Positions 1 through 8,164 of a stretch of DNA of 64,000 nt are shown here, one piece after another. Made by a program: the position numbers and the translations under genes. The notes beneath the pieces are model-generated. The model worked only from the letters and a program-made list of their open reading frames with translations. It was not told the origin of the DNA and made no database searches. The DNA is from CBDBIG01 sp965205845 [NCBI: bacterium] (GTDB lineage Bacteria > SAR324): contig CBDBIG010000003.1 in assembly GCA_965205845.1 (NCBI GenBank), positions 744,001-808,000 of the forward strand, read 5' to 3'. Position 1 is the first letter of the stretch. Every line of letters starts with the position of its first letter.

Positions 1-193
1 TCGAGCGGGTTTGTTTCACATTCTACCATCCGCGACTTAGGTCGCGATTGAGACCGCGCTTGCCCGCCGCGACAGCGAAAAACCCAGCAGGTAAGCGGAT
101 TTGCTCGAGCGGGTTTGTTTCACATTCTACCATCCGCGACTTAGGTCGCGATTGAGACCGCGCTTGCCCGCCGCTACAGCGAAAAACCCAGCA
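1..193. repeat. 104-bp tandem duplication at the 3' end of the dehydratase gene
   Basis: Two near-identical copies begin at 1 and 105. The second copy runs into the last codons and stop (174-176, CTA on the plus strand) of the minus-strand dehydratase gene. In the first copy the matching triplet is CGA, so the stop codon is lost there. The array may continue to the left of the window. Confidence 0.85.
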
Positions 194-2894
194 AACCGCG
201 GGTTAACTGAAAGTCGACATTGCCCTGCACAAACAGTTTGGGCAAGGCCACCCCAGAGGCAGCCTCGCAAATGCTGTCGAGCATGGCCATGCGCATCGCT
301 TCCACGCCACTTTGCGCTGAGGGCGTGCAGTCTAAATCGGCCCCAAACCGGGCTTGCACTTTGGCAACGCTGCTTATCTGCACCAAGGGAATCATGGGAT
401 GCGCTTGCAAAGGCGCACCATTGAGGTGCGCTGCCATTACTTGTACACCACAGCCACCCAGGCCCGTCAAAGTTTCCACGCTATGGCGCGTGGGTGTTTC
501 CATAATATGCAGCCCTGCCACCTTGGCGTATTCGCCATAACTCAGGCTGGGTTGGCATGCCTGGGGGTTTGGAAACAGCGCCTCACAAAAAACATGATTG
601 CGCAACAAACACGCATTTTCGGGGATCACCACCGTGCCACCTAAAGCCACCGCGCCCGCGGCAATGCTGGCCATGGCTTTGGCGGGAGTGCTCTCAAGGG
701 TGCCCGTGCTGGTAAGGCCTAAGCACATGGTGCCAAAGTGCTGGGTGCTGCGCGCAAGGTGGGGGGTTTTTTCCAGCGCATCCGCAAACCATGCGCGAAT
801 TTTAGCCATTACCCTGTCGAGGCCGCCATCGAGCTGCACGCTGGCAAAGCCAAAATGCGCAGGGTTTACCCCTTGTTGTTTCAAATGCAAACGCATGGCA
901 TCGTTGTGGGTCTTTTCACAGCCGTGCTCAAGGAGCAGTGCTTTTTTGACCATGGGGTGGCGCAAGTGCCCCAGCATGGTTCGCAGGTACATCTCCTCAG
1001 AATACCCCGGAGCAGCCCCACAACCCTCGGTATGCACCAAACTGACATAGCGCGATACGTGCTTGGGTGCGGGATTGTTTTGGTTGAGGCTTTCAGCGGC
1101 CAAACGCGCAACTTGTCCGGAGCATAAGCTGGTGGGAACGATTAAAGCCACTTGATCAATACTGACCTTCTCCCCACTTGCAAAGCCTTCAAAGTGGGCT
1201 TGTAGCGGCTGGGTTGTGGGGATTGTGAGCAGGGGTTTTGCGCTGGGCTTGGGCGCATTTAAAATGTGCTTGTAGGGGGCTTGTTTGCTGTGATGCCAAT
1301 TGCGCCAAATCGACACCTGGTAATGCCCCGCTTGATCGCCCAAGCTGCGCTTGCCGTTGGCAATCCCACAAAATTGCTCAAACACCTCTTGGCCTAAATC
1401 TTCCAGGCGTTCCCCATCTTGGTGGCGTCCTGCGTTCACATCCATTTCATGGGAGAGCATTTTAAAACGCCCCGAGGTGGTAACAAATTTGAGGGTGGGC
1501 GCAAAGGGAAAATTGGTAATCGAGCCGTTGCCCGTGATAAAGAGGATAATCTGGGAACCCGAGGCCACCTGGCCCGCAATGCTCTCGAGGTCGTTGCCTG
1601 GGGAGTCCATAAAATAATAGCCCGAATCGCCCATGGGTTCTGCGTAGTCGATCACGTAGTCTAAGCGGACTTTGGGATCTTTTTTGCGGGCAGCCCCCAA
1701 GGATTTAAGGGCAATGTTGTACAGCCCCCGCATTAAATTGCCCCCAGAAGGGTTGCCTTCTGCGGAGTGCCCATGCCAGGCAGCGCGTTGTTTAAATTGC
1801 GCTATTTTGCTCAAAAACTGAGTGGCCGTGGCTTGATCGCGGACGTTGCTTAAAATATAGGGTTCTGCGCCAATCAGTTCGTCGGTTTCAGCCAGTACGG
1901 CCGCCCCACCATGGCGAATGAGTTCCTTGGCTACCCAGCCCGCCAGGGGGTTTCCCGACAATCCTGAGAAGGAATCCGAACCCCCGCATTGCAAGGCCAC
2001 TTTAAGGGCACTTAAGGGTGCTGCGCTGCGCCGTTGGTTGCACAGCTGGGGAATCCAGGCCTTGATATGCTTTTCACCTTGGCGCATTGCGGTTTCAAAG
2101 CGGTCGCTTAGGGTAATAAACGCGTGGGGCACATCCTCTAAGGGCAGTTGGTTTTGCCGTATCCACGCTTTAAGTTGGCTTTGGTTTATGGCAGCTTCAA
2201 GGTGATCGACCACCAACACAGCACCCACGTTGGGGTGGACCATAAAGCCTCCGAGGGTACGCAGCAGCATCTCTTGGTTGTTGGCGGGGGCTTCGCGATC
2301 GCCCCCTTCGGTGTGTTGCACGGCGACCACCGGATCCATGTTTTCGGCGTTTACATGGGCTTGCTCAAAGCGTTTGCACAGCAAGTGCGCGTAGGCGTTG
2401 GCCTGGGAACTTACCGCCAAAATCACAATATGATTGCGGACCCCCACCCCACGTTTTGGCCCGCGGGCAAAGCCCATAAAGCTGCCCTTACTTTGGGCAG
2501 GTGCCACCTGTTGCCCTGGCTTAAAGGTGGAATCGATCTGGCAAACCTGCATATGGTCGCTAAAATTGGGCTGTTCGGGCAGGGTCACCTTGACTTCTCG
2601 CCCCTTTAAGGTTTCAAGCATGCGGGCATTGCACAAAAAGGCACCCGCTTCAATGTCGCGTAGTGCCTTGCCAAAAGGCAGACCCCAGGAGAGCAAGTGC
2701 TCTCCTTTTTGAATGGCGCGCACCGCAAAGCGATGCCCTTCAAGGACGCTATGGCTGATTTGGAGCAAACGATCTCCAAACATCACCTCTTGACCCGCTT
2801 CAACGCGCAAGGAAGACACGGCCGCGTTGTCTTGCCTAAACGGCAAGCGCGCCATCACATCAAACGCAAGGGGCGTACTCGCTGGCATTCCCAT
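174..2894 (-). CDS. UxaA-family altronate/galactarate-type dehydratase, double length
   Basis: 906 aa. The first part has the UxaA/GarD layout: an N-terminal SAF-like segment (residues 1-110), a GVGVRNHIVIL motif near 150, HTEGGDREAP near 190, CGGSDSFSG near 300, and FMDSPGNDLESIAGQ followed by a TGNGSITNFPFAP stretch near 430-460. These enzymes dehydrate sugar acids such as altronate or galactarate to 2-keto-3-deoxy acids. From about residue 560 a second related half follows (HTEGCGAAPGYSEEM near 620, GLGGCGVQVMAAHLNG near 800), so the protein is nearly twice the usual 500 aa. An AAGGAGG ribosome-binding site precedes ATG 2894. The R3H gene lies upstream on the same strand, separated by a repeat array made from both genes. 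A KDG kinase gene at 5905 fits the same pathway. Exact substrate is unknown. Confidence 0.8.
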   Translation of the reverse strand: MGMPASTPLAFDVMARLPFRQDNAAVSSLRVEAGQEVMFGDRLLQISHSVLEGHRFAVRAIQKGEHLLSWGLPFGKALRDIEAGAFLCNARMLETLKGREVKVTLPEQPNFSDHMQVCQIDSTFKPGQQVAPAQSKGSFMGFARGPKRGVGVRNHIVILAVSSQANAYAHLLCKRFEQAHVNAENMDPVVAVQHTEGGDREAPANNQEMLLRTLGGFMVHPNVGAVLVVDHLEAAINQSQLKAWIRQNQLPLEDVPHAFITLSDRFETAMRQGEKHIKAWIPQLCNQRRSAAPLSALKVALQCGGSDSFSGLSGNPLAGWVAKELIRHGGAAVLAETDELIGAEPYILSNVRDQATATQFLSKIAQFKQRAAWHGHSAEGNPSGGNLMRGLYNIALKSLGAARKKDPKVRLDYVIDYAEPMGDSGYYFMDSPGNDLESIAGQVASGSQIILFITGNGSITNFPFAPTLKFVTTSGRFKMLSHEMDVNAGRHQDGERLEDLGQEVFEQFCGIANGKRSLGDQAGHYQVSIWRNWHHSKQAPYKHILNAPKPSAKPLLTIPTTQPLQAHFEGFASGEKVSIDQVALIVPTSLCSGQVARLAAESLNQNNPAPKHVSRYVSLVHTEGCGAAPGYSEEMYLRTMLGHLRHPMVKKALLLEHGCEKTHNDAMRLHLKQQGVNPAHFGFASVQLDGGLDRVMAKIRAWFADALEKTPHLARSTQHFGTMCLGLTSTGTLESTPAKAMASIAAGAVALGGTVVIPENACLLRNHVFCEALFPNPQACQPSLSYGEYAKVAGLHIMETPTRHSVETLTGLGGCGVQVMAAHLNGAPLQAHPMIPLVQISSVAKVQARFGADLDCTPSAQSGVEAMRMAMLDSICEAASGVALPKLFVQGNVDFQLTRGLLGFSL

Positions 2895-3770
2895 CCCTCC
2901 TTAATTGGGTTGAACAATGTGTCCGTTGTGTCCGTTGTGTCCGTTGTGTCCGTTGTGTCCGTTGTGTCCGTTGTGTCCGTTGTGTCCGTTGTGTCCGTTG
3001 TGTCCGTTGTGTCCGTTGTGTCCGTTGTGTCCGTTGTGTCCGTTGTGTCCGTTGTGTCCGTTGTGCACGCGGATGCCCTTGCTAAGGACGCTATGGCCGA
3101 TTTGGAGCAAACGATCTCCAAACATCACCCCTTGACCCGCTTCAACGTGTCCGTTGTGTCCGTTGCGCACGCGGATGCCCTTGCTAAGGACGCTATGGCC
3201 GATTTGGAGCAAACGATCTCCAAACATCACCCCTTGACCCGCTTCAACGTGTCCGTTGTGTCCGTTGTGTCCGTTCGTGTCCGTTGCGCACGCGGATGCC
3301 CTTGCTAAGGACGCTATGGCCGATTTGGAGCAAACGATCTCCAAACATCACCCCTTGACCCGCTTCAACGTGTCCGTTGTGTCCGTTGCGCACGCGGATG
3401 CCCTTGCTAAGGACGCTATGGCCGATTTGGAGCAAACGATCTCCAAACATCACCCCTTGACCCGCTTCAACGTGTCCGTTGTGTCCGTTGTGTCCGTTGT
3501 GTCCGTTGTGTCCGTTGTGTCCGTTGTGTCCGTTGTGTCCGTTGTGTCCGTTGCGCACGCGGATGCCCTTGCTAAGGACGCTATGGCCGATTTGGAGCAA
3601 ACGATCTCCAAACATCACCTCTCCACCCGCTTCAACGCGCAAGGAAGACACGGCTGCGTTATCTTGCCTAAACGGCAAGCGCGCCATCACATCAAACTCA
3701 AGGGGCGTACTCGCGGGCATTACCATCCCTCCTCATTGGGTTGAACAATGTGCCCGTTGCGCACCCGAAT
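2885..3770. repeat. Composite array: 9-bp microsatellite plus about 101-bp units
   Basis: The 9-bp unit TGTCCGTTG occurs about 16 times at 2919-3063 and about 9 times near 3471-3553. Between them lie five copies of a longer unit that combines the 3' end of the R3H gene (codons for IRVRNGH) with an early part of the dehydratase gene (codons for MFGDRLLQIGHSVL). The block is bounded on both sides by the same junction sequence (2890-2920 and 3725-3750), so it looks like a tandem duplication of the junction between the two genes followed by expansion of the Asn-Gly-His codons. Confidence 0.85.
3244..3726 (-). pseudogene. Truncated duplicate of the dehydratase 5' end
   Basis: 160-codon frame. Its first 49 or so residues nearly repeat the N-terminus of the 906-aa dehydratase (MVMPASTPLEFDV against MGMPASTPLAFDV) and then switch into the IRVRNGH repeat. 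It keeps a strong GAGGAGGG ribosome-binding site, and its ATG overlaps the stop of the R3H gene. It could therefore be translated into a non-functional fragment. It shows that the dehydratase was once directly downstream of, and coupled to, the R3H gene. Confidence 0.7.
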
Positions 3771-4553
3771 CTCCTGGGTGGTCACCAAGCGTTCACTCAA
3801 AATATCCCCTTTGGCAAGGCTTTCACTCCAGAGCACCACGCTCCCATCTCGCTGTAAGGCCATGCGCAAACCGTCTTTTCCTGGTTTAATCAAGAAGGTT
3901 TGTTCGCCAAAATCCCAGGGCTTTTTATTGTCGTGGACCCGTGGGGTGGGGGCACCCTCACTTTCTTGAGCATCCCCTCGCGATCTTGGATTGCTGCGCC
4001 CTCCATCTTGGCTGGCACGGTTGCGTGGACTGCTCTCGGTTCTCGAGCGCCCCCTTCCCCGGCTGGCAGGGTTGCGGCTGTTGGAGTCGCCTTTCGAATT
4101 TCTGCGGCTGTTCCCATGTTGACTACTGCCACGTGCACCCCGTTTTTCCCCGCGCTCGGATTCCCCCGGGCGGGAACGGGAGCGCGGCTTCTCGTCCACA
4201 TAAGCCGAACTATGCACGGGAAGTTCCTCTTCTAGGGGGCCGATTTCACTCAATTCCTCAGCGGAGAGGGTATCCTCGGTTTTCATCAAACGCACATAGC
4301 GCTCCTTGTCATCGCCTTCCGACTCCGAGGCAAGGCCATAATCTCGGGCCATGTTGTGCAATATCCTGCGCTTAAAGGAGTTCATCGCCTCTAACTCCAA
4401 CACGTCTTCATCCGACTCCAAAAAGTAGTGAATCCGTAATTTGATCTCTTTCTTAAAAAAGGCATCGCGGCGCTCATTTTGCTCGACATTCTCTTCTGCA
4501 AAACGCCGCCGTGGGCGTGGACGCCTGTTAGGACTGTGATTGCTGGTTCTCAT
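3720..4553 (-). CDS. R3H-domain protein with basic low-complexity tail
   Basis: 277 aa. Residues about 35-105 form an R3H domain: KEIKLRIHYFLES, then FKRRILHNMARDYGLASES with the Arg-x3-His signature, then RYVRLMKTED. R3H domains bind single-stranded nucleic acid. Residues about 120-205 are Arg/Ser/Gly-rich, like an RNA-binding tail, and residues 215-270 are a small unassigned C-terminal segment. The last residues (EIRVRNGHIVQPNEEGW) supply the codons amplified in the adjacent array. The stop overlaps the start of the truncated dehydratase copy. The cellular role is unknown; nucleic-acid binding is inferred from the domain. Confidence 0.7.
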   Translation of the reverse strand: MRTSNHSPNRRPRPRRRFAEENVEQNERRDAFFKKEIKLRIHYFLESDEDVLELEAMNSFKRRILHNMARDYGLASESEGDDKERYVRLMKTEDTLSAEELSEIGPLEEELPVHSSAYVDEKPRSRSRPGESERGEKRGARGSSQHGNSRRNSKGDSNSRNPASRGRGRSRTESSPRNRASQDGGRSNPRSRGDAQESEGAPTPRVHDNKKPWDFGEQTFLIKPGKDGLRMALQRDGSVVLWSESLAKGDILSERLVTTQEIRVRNGHIVQPNEEGW

Positions 4554-4692
4554 AGAGGGGTTCTTTGGCGGATTAAAAATAATATGGACTTTTGATGTGG
4601 GGTTTATGAAAATGTAGTGTATGCATTTCTTGGATATAAGTAAACCATATGCTTTTACGTAAACGGTGGTTTTTTACCATGATGGAGGTTGT

Positions 4693-5532
4693 TTGAGCGC
4701 AAAACTGGGTTGTAAACGCTGCGACCGCGGTGTTTTGCTAAAGATTAAGGGTGCCCACGTTGCTGCCAGCCTTTGCGAGTGTGTTCGGCGATGCCACCTT
4801 TGCACAGGTTCCGGGCGCGTGTTCTCGACCGATGCACGGGGGCGTGAGTACGCGGACCCTTGTCTGTGTCAGCAAGCACGCAAGCGGGTGCTCTTGGTGC
4901 AAAGTGCCGACCTCCCGGCGCGTTATTCCGACGCACAATTTGTGGATGCTCAAAAAGATCGACAAAACGCCGAAGCATTTTCGACCCTACAACTCATGGC
5001 CAAAGACTACTGCCCTGGAGTGCGCGGGGTGGTTTTAATGGGGGCACCTGGGGTGGGAAAAACCTGGCTTGCGGTTTCTTTTTTGCGCGAGCTGATTGAT
5101 AGGCATCAGGTCAAGGTGTTGTTTCGCGATTTTTCCCACCTGCTAGCCGACCTGCGCTCGGGCTATAACCAAGGGCGCGCCGAGCAAGAGTTCCTTAATC
5201 CTTTGGTTGAAGTGGATGTTTTGCTGATTGATGAACTAGGCAAGGGGCGCAACACCCAGTGGGAACAAACCATTTTGGATACCATTGTAACCTTACGCTA
5301 CAATGCAAGGCGCTGCTGTGTGTTTACCAGTAACTACAACCTCACCAGCCACGCCACCTTGGTTGAGCACCATCGCAGCAAAGAAGGGCCTGATGCCGAT
5401 GTTGAGGTGCGCGACACCTTGGTGCAGCGCGTTGGTGAGCGTATTTTTTCGCGCTTAAAAGAAACCTGTGAATTTGTAACGGTAGGGGGGGAAGATCGGC
5501 GCAAAATGGCGCACATTCCCCATGCGTTTTAA
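4693..5532 (+). CDS. DnaC/IstB-like AAA+ ATPase
   Basis: About 279 aa. I prefer TTG at 4693 because GGAGG (4684-4688) lies just upstream and the alternative GTG at 4666 has no such site. The N-terminus is cysteine-rich (CKRC, CEC, CHLC, CLC), which suggests a zinc-binding head. Walker A is GAPGVGKT near residue 117 and Walker B is VLLIDELGKG near 175. DnaC and IstB proteins load helicase or assist transposases. There is no transposase next to it, so a helicase-loader-like role is more likely than an IS helper, but the fold alone does not settle it. Confidence 0.7.
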   Translation: MSAKLGCKRCDRGVLLKIKGAHVAASLCECVRRCHLCTGSGRVFSTDARGREYADPCLCQQARKRVLLVQSADLPARYSDAQFVDAQKDRQNAEAFSTLQLMAKDYCPGVRGVVLMGAPGVGKTWLAVSFLRELIDRHQVKVLFRDFSHLLADLRSGYNQGRAEQEFLNPLVEVDVLLIDELGKGRNTQWEQTILDTIVTLRYNARRCCVFTSNYNLTSHATLVEHHRSKEGPDADVEVRDTLVQRVGERIFSRLKETCEFVTVGGEDRRKMAHIPHAF

Positions 5533-5904
5533 CGCAAACCCGCCAAAATGCACACCGCATCTGTAAGGGCACCGCACCGGCTGACCTAAAAAAATTCTCC
5601 TTAGCGGGTTGCTCCCATGCTGGGGTGGGGGCTTTAGAAAAAAACCACACGCAATTTGCGTAGGGTTATTGTGTGTGCCGCCACGCGATTGTTTGTGCAG
5701 GGTTGTTGTTTGTGCAGGGTTGTTGTTTGTGCCGCCACAGCTAAGGTTATTTTTGAGGTTCGACTCCGCATCCTAGGAGGGCACCGCGCCGGCTGAACCT
5801 GAAAAAAATTCTTAGTTGGCATGCACAAGCCACAAAATGGTTTTCTTGGACCCTAGCCATGAGGCAACGCCAAACCGCGCATCAATTTTTGAGTGGATTA
5901 GCGT
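5533..5904. other. Gene-free stretch with short duplicated segments
   Basis: No convincing gene. A segment with GGGCACCGC...CGGCTGA...CTAAAAAAATTCT occurs at about 5567-5605 and again near 5779-5815. A 17-bp TTGTTTGTGCAGGG-type unit is repeated around 5690-5735. The kdgK start follows at 5905. Confidence 0.6.
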
Positions 5905-6906
5905 ATGAAAAAATCGACCCCTTTTGCGTTTGATGTAACCACCTGGGGGGAAACGATGCTCCGGTTCTCGCCCCCTTATGGGGTTGCCTTAGAACGCGCC
6001 CTTGCCTTTGAGGTATTTTCGGGTGGGGCGGAATCGAATACTGCAGTGGCTTTGGCGCGGTTTGGGATCCGCACCAGCTGGGTCTCGCGCTTGCCCAACA
6101 CCCCTTTGGGGCATCGCGTTGCAGGGGAAATTGCCTTTCATGGGGTCGATGTCTCCCAGGTGGTATGGGCTTTAGACCAAGAGCGAATGGGCCTTTGTTT
6201 TATTGAACCAGGGACCCCCCCGCGCCCAAGCAAGGTGTATTACGATCGCACCAACAGTGCGCTTGCCAAGCTCACCCCAAGCGAACTGAACTACGACCAC
6301 CTTGCTAAGGGCAAGGTTTTGTTGCTCACGGGGATTACCCCCGCCCTTGGTTCCGCGTGTCAAGAAGCATGGCTCCGCTCTGCCCAAGTGGCCCATCAGG
6401 CGGGGTCCCAGGTGTTTTTGGATGTAAACCATCGCAACAAGCTCTGGTCCTACGCCCAAGCGGCCCAGGTGTTAGCAAAAGCACTGCCCTATGTCCATTT
6501 TTTGACCGGGGGCTTGGAGGATTTGCGTCATATTTTTACCCCCAGCCAGCCAGCCATCTCGGCGCCAGAGCTTGCCAAGGACCTCGCAAGCCGTTATGCC
6601 CTGCCCTTTGTGCTAATTACCTTGGGCGAACAGGGTGCGTTGGGTTTTGAGGCCAAAAGCCAAACCTTGGCGCAATCCAAGGCCCATAAAACCCAAAGTA
6701 TCGACCGCATTGGCTCGGGGGATGCCTTTAATGCAGGCTTTTTGTACGGCCTGCTAAAGCACCATGATTGGCGCAAAGGGCTTGGGTTTGGGACGGCCAG
6801 TGCTGCCTTAAAGCGGACGTATTGGGGCGATTTTAGTTGGGCAAGAAAGGCAGATCTTCTTGCACTCGAATGCGGGGCGCCAAGTGGGGGGAGCGTTCAG
6901 CGCTAG
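5905..6906 (+). CDS. kdgK: 2-keto-3-deoxygluconate kinase, PfkB family
   Basis: 333 aa, normal length for KDG kinases. The N-terminal FSGGAESNTAVALARFG stretch (about 33-50) is the substrate-side PfkB signature. The C-terminal DRIGSGDAFNAGFLYGLL (about 265-285) holds the anion hole and catalytic Asp of GSGDAF. KDG kinase makes 2-keto-3-deoxy-6-phosphogluconate from ATP and KDG in the cytoplasm. The UxaA-type dehydratase 3 kb away produces a 2-keto-3-deoxy acid, which supports this substrate rather than another PfkB sugar. It converges on the terminase-like gene. Confidence 0.82.
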   Translation: MKKSTPFAFDVTTWGETMLRFSPPYGVALERALAFEVFSGGAESNTAVALARFGIRTSWVSRLPNTPLGHRVAGEIAFHGVDVSQVVWALDQERMGLCFIEPGTPPRPSKVYYDRTNSALAKLTPSELNYDHLAKGKVLLLTGITPALGSACQEAWLRSAQVAHQAGSQVFLDVNHRNKLWSYAQAAQVLAKALPYVHFLTGGLEDLRHIFTPSQPAISAPELAKDLASRYALPFVLITLGEQGALGFEAKSQTLAQSKAHKTQSIDRIGSGDAFNAGFLYGLLKHHDWRKGLGFGTASAALKRTYWGDFSWARKADLLALECGAPSGGSVQR

Positions 6907-6934
6907 TTTCGAGGGGATGGTTTTTTTTTCTGTG

Positions 6935-7735
6935 CTAGGGGTTGTCGGGATTGGTTTTTTCGATGGGATCTTCTTGACCTGAGGGTTTTCGCAACGCAGT
7001 CACTTCGTGGGCTGGGTTTGGCTGGGGATGGCGTTTCTCCTTGGGAATGGGTTTGGCTGGGCTGGGCTGGCTTGGTTGTCCTGGCGCAGGATTTGTGTTT
7101 TGGTCGCCTTGATTTTGCGCCCCAGCCCCGTGGTTGTAGCTTGGGGCTTGGGGATGATTTTGGGTGTTTTCAGGGTTTTCTTTTTGCGCCCTTGCCCCGT
7201 GGTTGTGGGGGGTGTTTTTTTGGCCTTGATGGGCGCCACTGAACGTGGTTGTTTCTTGAGGGTTGTCGGGGGGTTCGCGCTGAAAATCGGGGTTGTCGGG
7301 GTCCATAATTTGCAAAATGGCAAAGGCACGGGTCTGCCCGATCTGCTCTTTTAACGCGGCATAGAGATCTTTCGTTCCCTCTTGGGGCAGTGGGGGTGCG
7401 GGGGTTTTTTTGGGGGTTGCTGAGGGTTTTTCATGCCAACCCGAAAGCGCGAGCAGGTGCTCAACCGCCCTTAAGCGGACCGATTCCGACTGCGCATTTT
7501 GGGCCAGTTGCCCCAAAATATGCAACAGCCCCGGGGCCATGGTGCTGAGGTTTTCTTGGGTTTCTTGGGCAATGGCATCGCGCCACGCGCGTTCCAATTC
7601 CAAGGCCCTGGCGTGGACGTTTTTGCGCGTGCCAAAGCCCGCTGCCTTGTAGGCTTGTTCGGGGCAAAGGCCCTGCCTTACCCTTGCCTCGACGTAGGCT
7701 CTTTGCAGGGGGGTTGGGCGTGGATTGTTGTGCAT
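6935..7735 (-). CDS. Terminase-small-subunit-like protein with low-complexity tail
   Basis: 266 aa. Residues 5-100 (TPLQRAYVEARVRQGLC, AYKAAGFGTRKNVHARALE, then a helical segment with VRLRAVEHLLALSGWHE) resemble the N-terminal helix-turn-helix and helical region of phage terminase small subunits, which bind DNA before packaging. Residues 105-266 are Pro/Gln/Asn-rich with repeated NHGA and AQNQ-type motifs and no recognisable fold. No other phage gene is nearby, so it is either a remnant or a domesticated DNA-binding protein. Confidence 0.5.
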   Translation of the reverse strand: MHNNPRPTPLQRAYVEARVRQGLCPEQAYKAAGFGTRKNVHARALELERAWRDAIAQETQENLSTMAPGLLHILGQLAQNAQSESVRLRAVEHLLALSGWHEKPSATPKKTPAPPLPQEGTKDLYAALKEQIGQTRAFAILQIMDPDNPDFQREPPDNPQETTTFSGAHQGQKNTPHNHGARAQKENPENTQNHPQAPSYNHGAGAQNQGDQNTNPAPGQPSQPSPAKPIPKEKRHPQPNPAHEVTALRKPSGQEDPIEKTNPDNP

Positions 7736-8164
7736 GGCAAGGTTTATACTGCAAAAATTAGATTGCGAAAGTGTGTTAAGGTATGTATCGACTGGGTGTG
7801 TTTTTTGGCTTGTGCCCCCTTAAGGGGCACTTGGGGGTCAGGTGGTCTGCTCCACCTCCAAAGGACCTTAGCATGGTTGCATGGGATGAGCATGCAATAA
7901 GCCTTGAAATTTTGCAAAATGAAGGCCTTCTTATGTTCGGGTTGGGCGTGCCTCTTAAACCTGCCTGGGGACTCCTAGGGTTTTGCATGGGTCATCGCCG
8001 ATTTAAAAGGCAACGAACACGGCCAAGCCTCCCATGTTCCAACCCCTTTTTAAGAGGATTGCGGCGGGGTAGCGGTGTTGTCGAATTAGGGCACGGCCAT
8101 TTTTTTTAAAAAAAAAGGGGGAGCATGGCGCTATTTTTGAAGAGGAAGAAGCATTTTTAAAACT
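7736..8164. other. 430-bp gene-free stretch with two adjacent hairpins
   Basis: No gene is well supported. Two perfect inverted repeats lie close together: GTGCCCC / GGGGCAC (7812-7830, 5-nt loop) and AGGTGG / CCACCT (7840-7857, 6-nt loop). A run of T then A at 8100-8118 precedes the tolC-like gene. A 108-codon plus-strand frame (7783-8109) crosses both hairpins but has no family resemblance. This may be a leader or non-coding RNA. Confidence 0.35.

Noticed and set aside
2901-3344. Asn-Gly-His and Cys-Pro-Leu repeat proteins in several frames
   Set aside because: All six frames are open because the 9-bp unit lacks stops; they are consequences of the microsatellite.
4666-4692. GTG start for the DnaC/IstB-like gene
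   Set aside because: No ribosome-binding site precedes it, whereas TTG 4693 has GGAGG just upstream.
4693-5532. IS21-type insertion sequence (IstB)
   Set aside because: No IstA-type transposase or terminal inverted repeats were seen; the cysteine-rich N-terminus is also unlike IstB.
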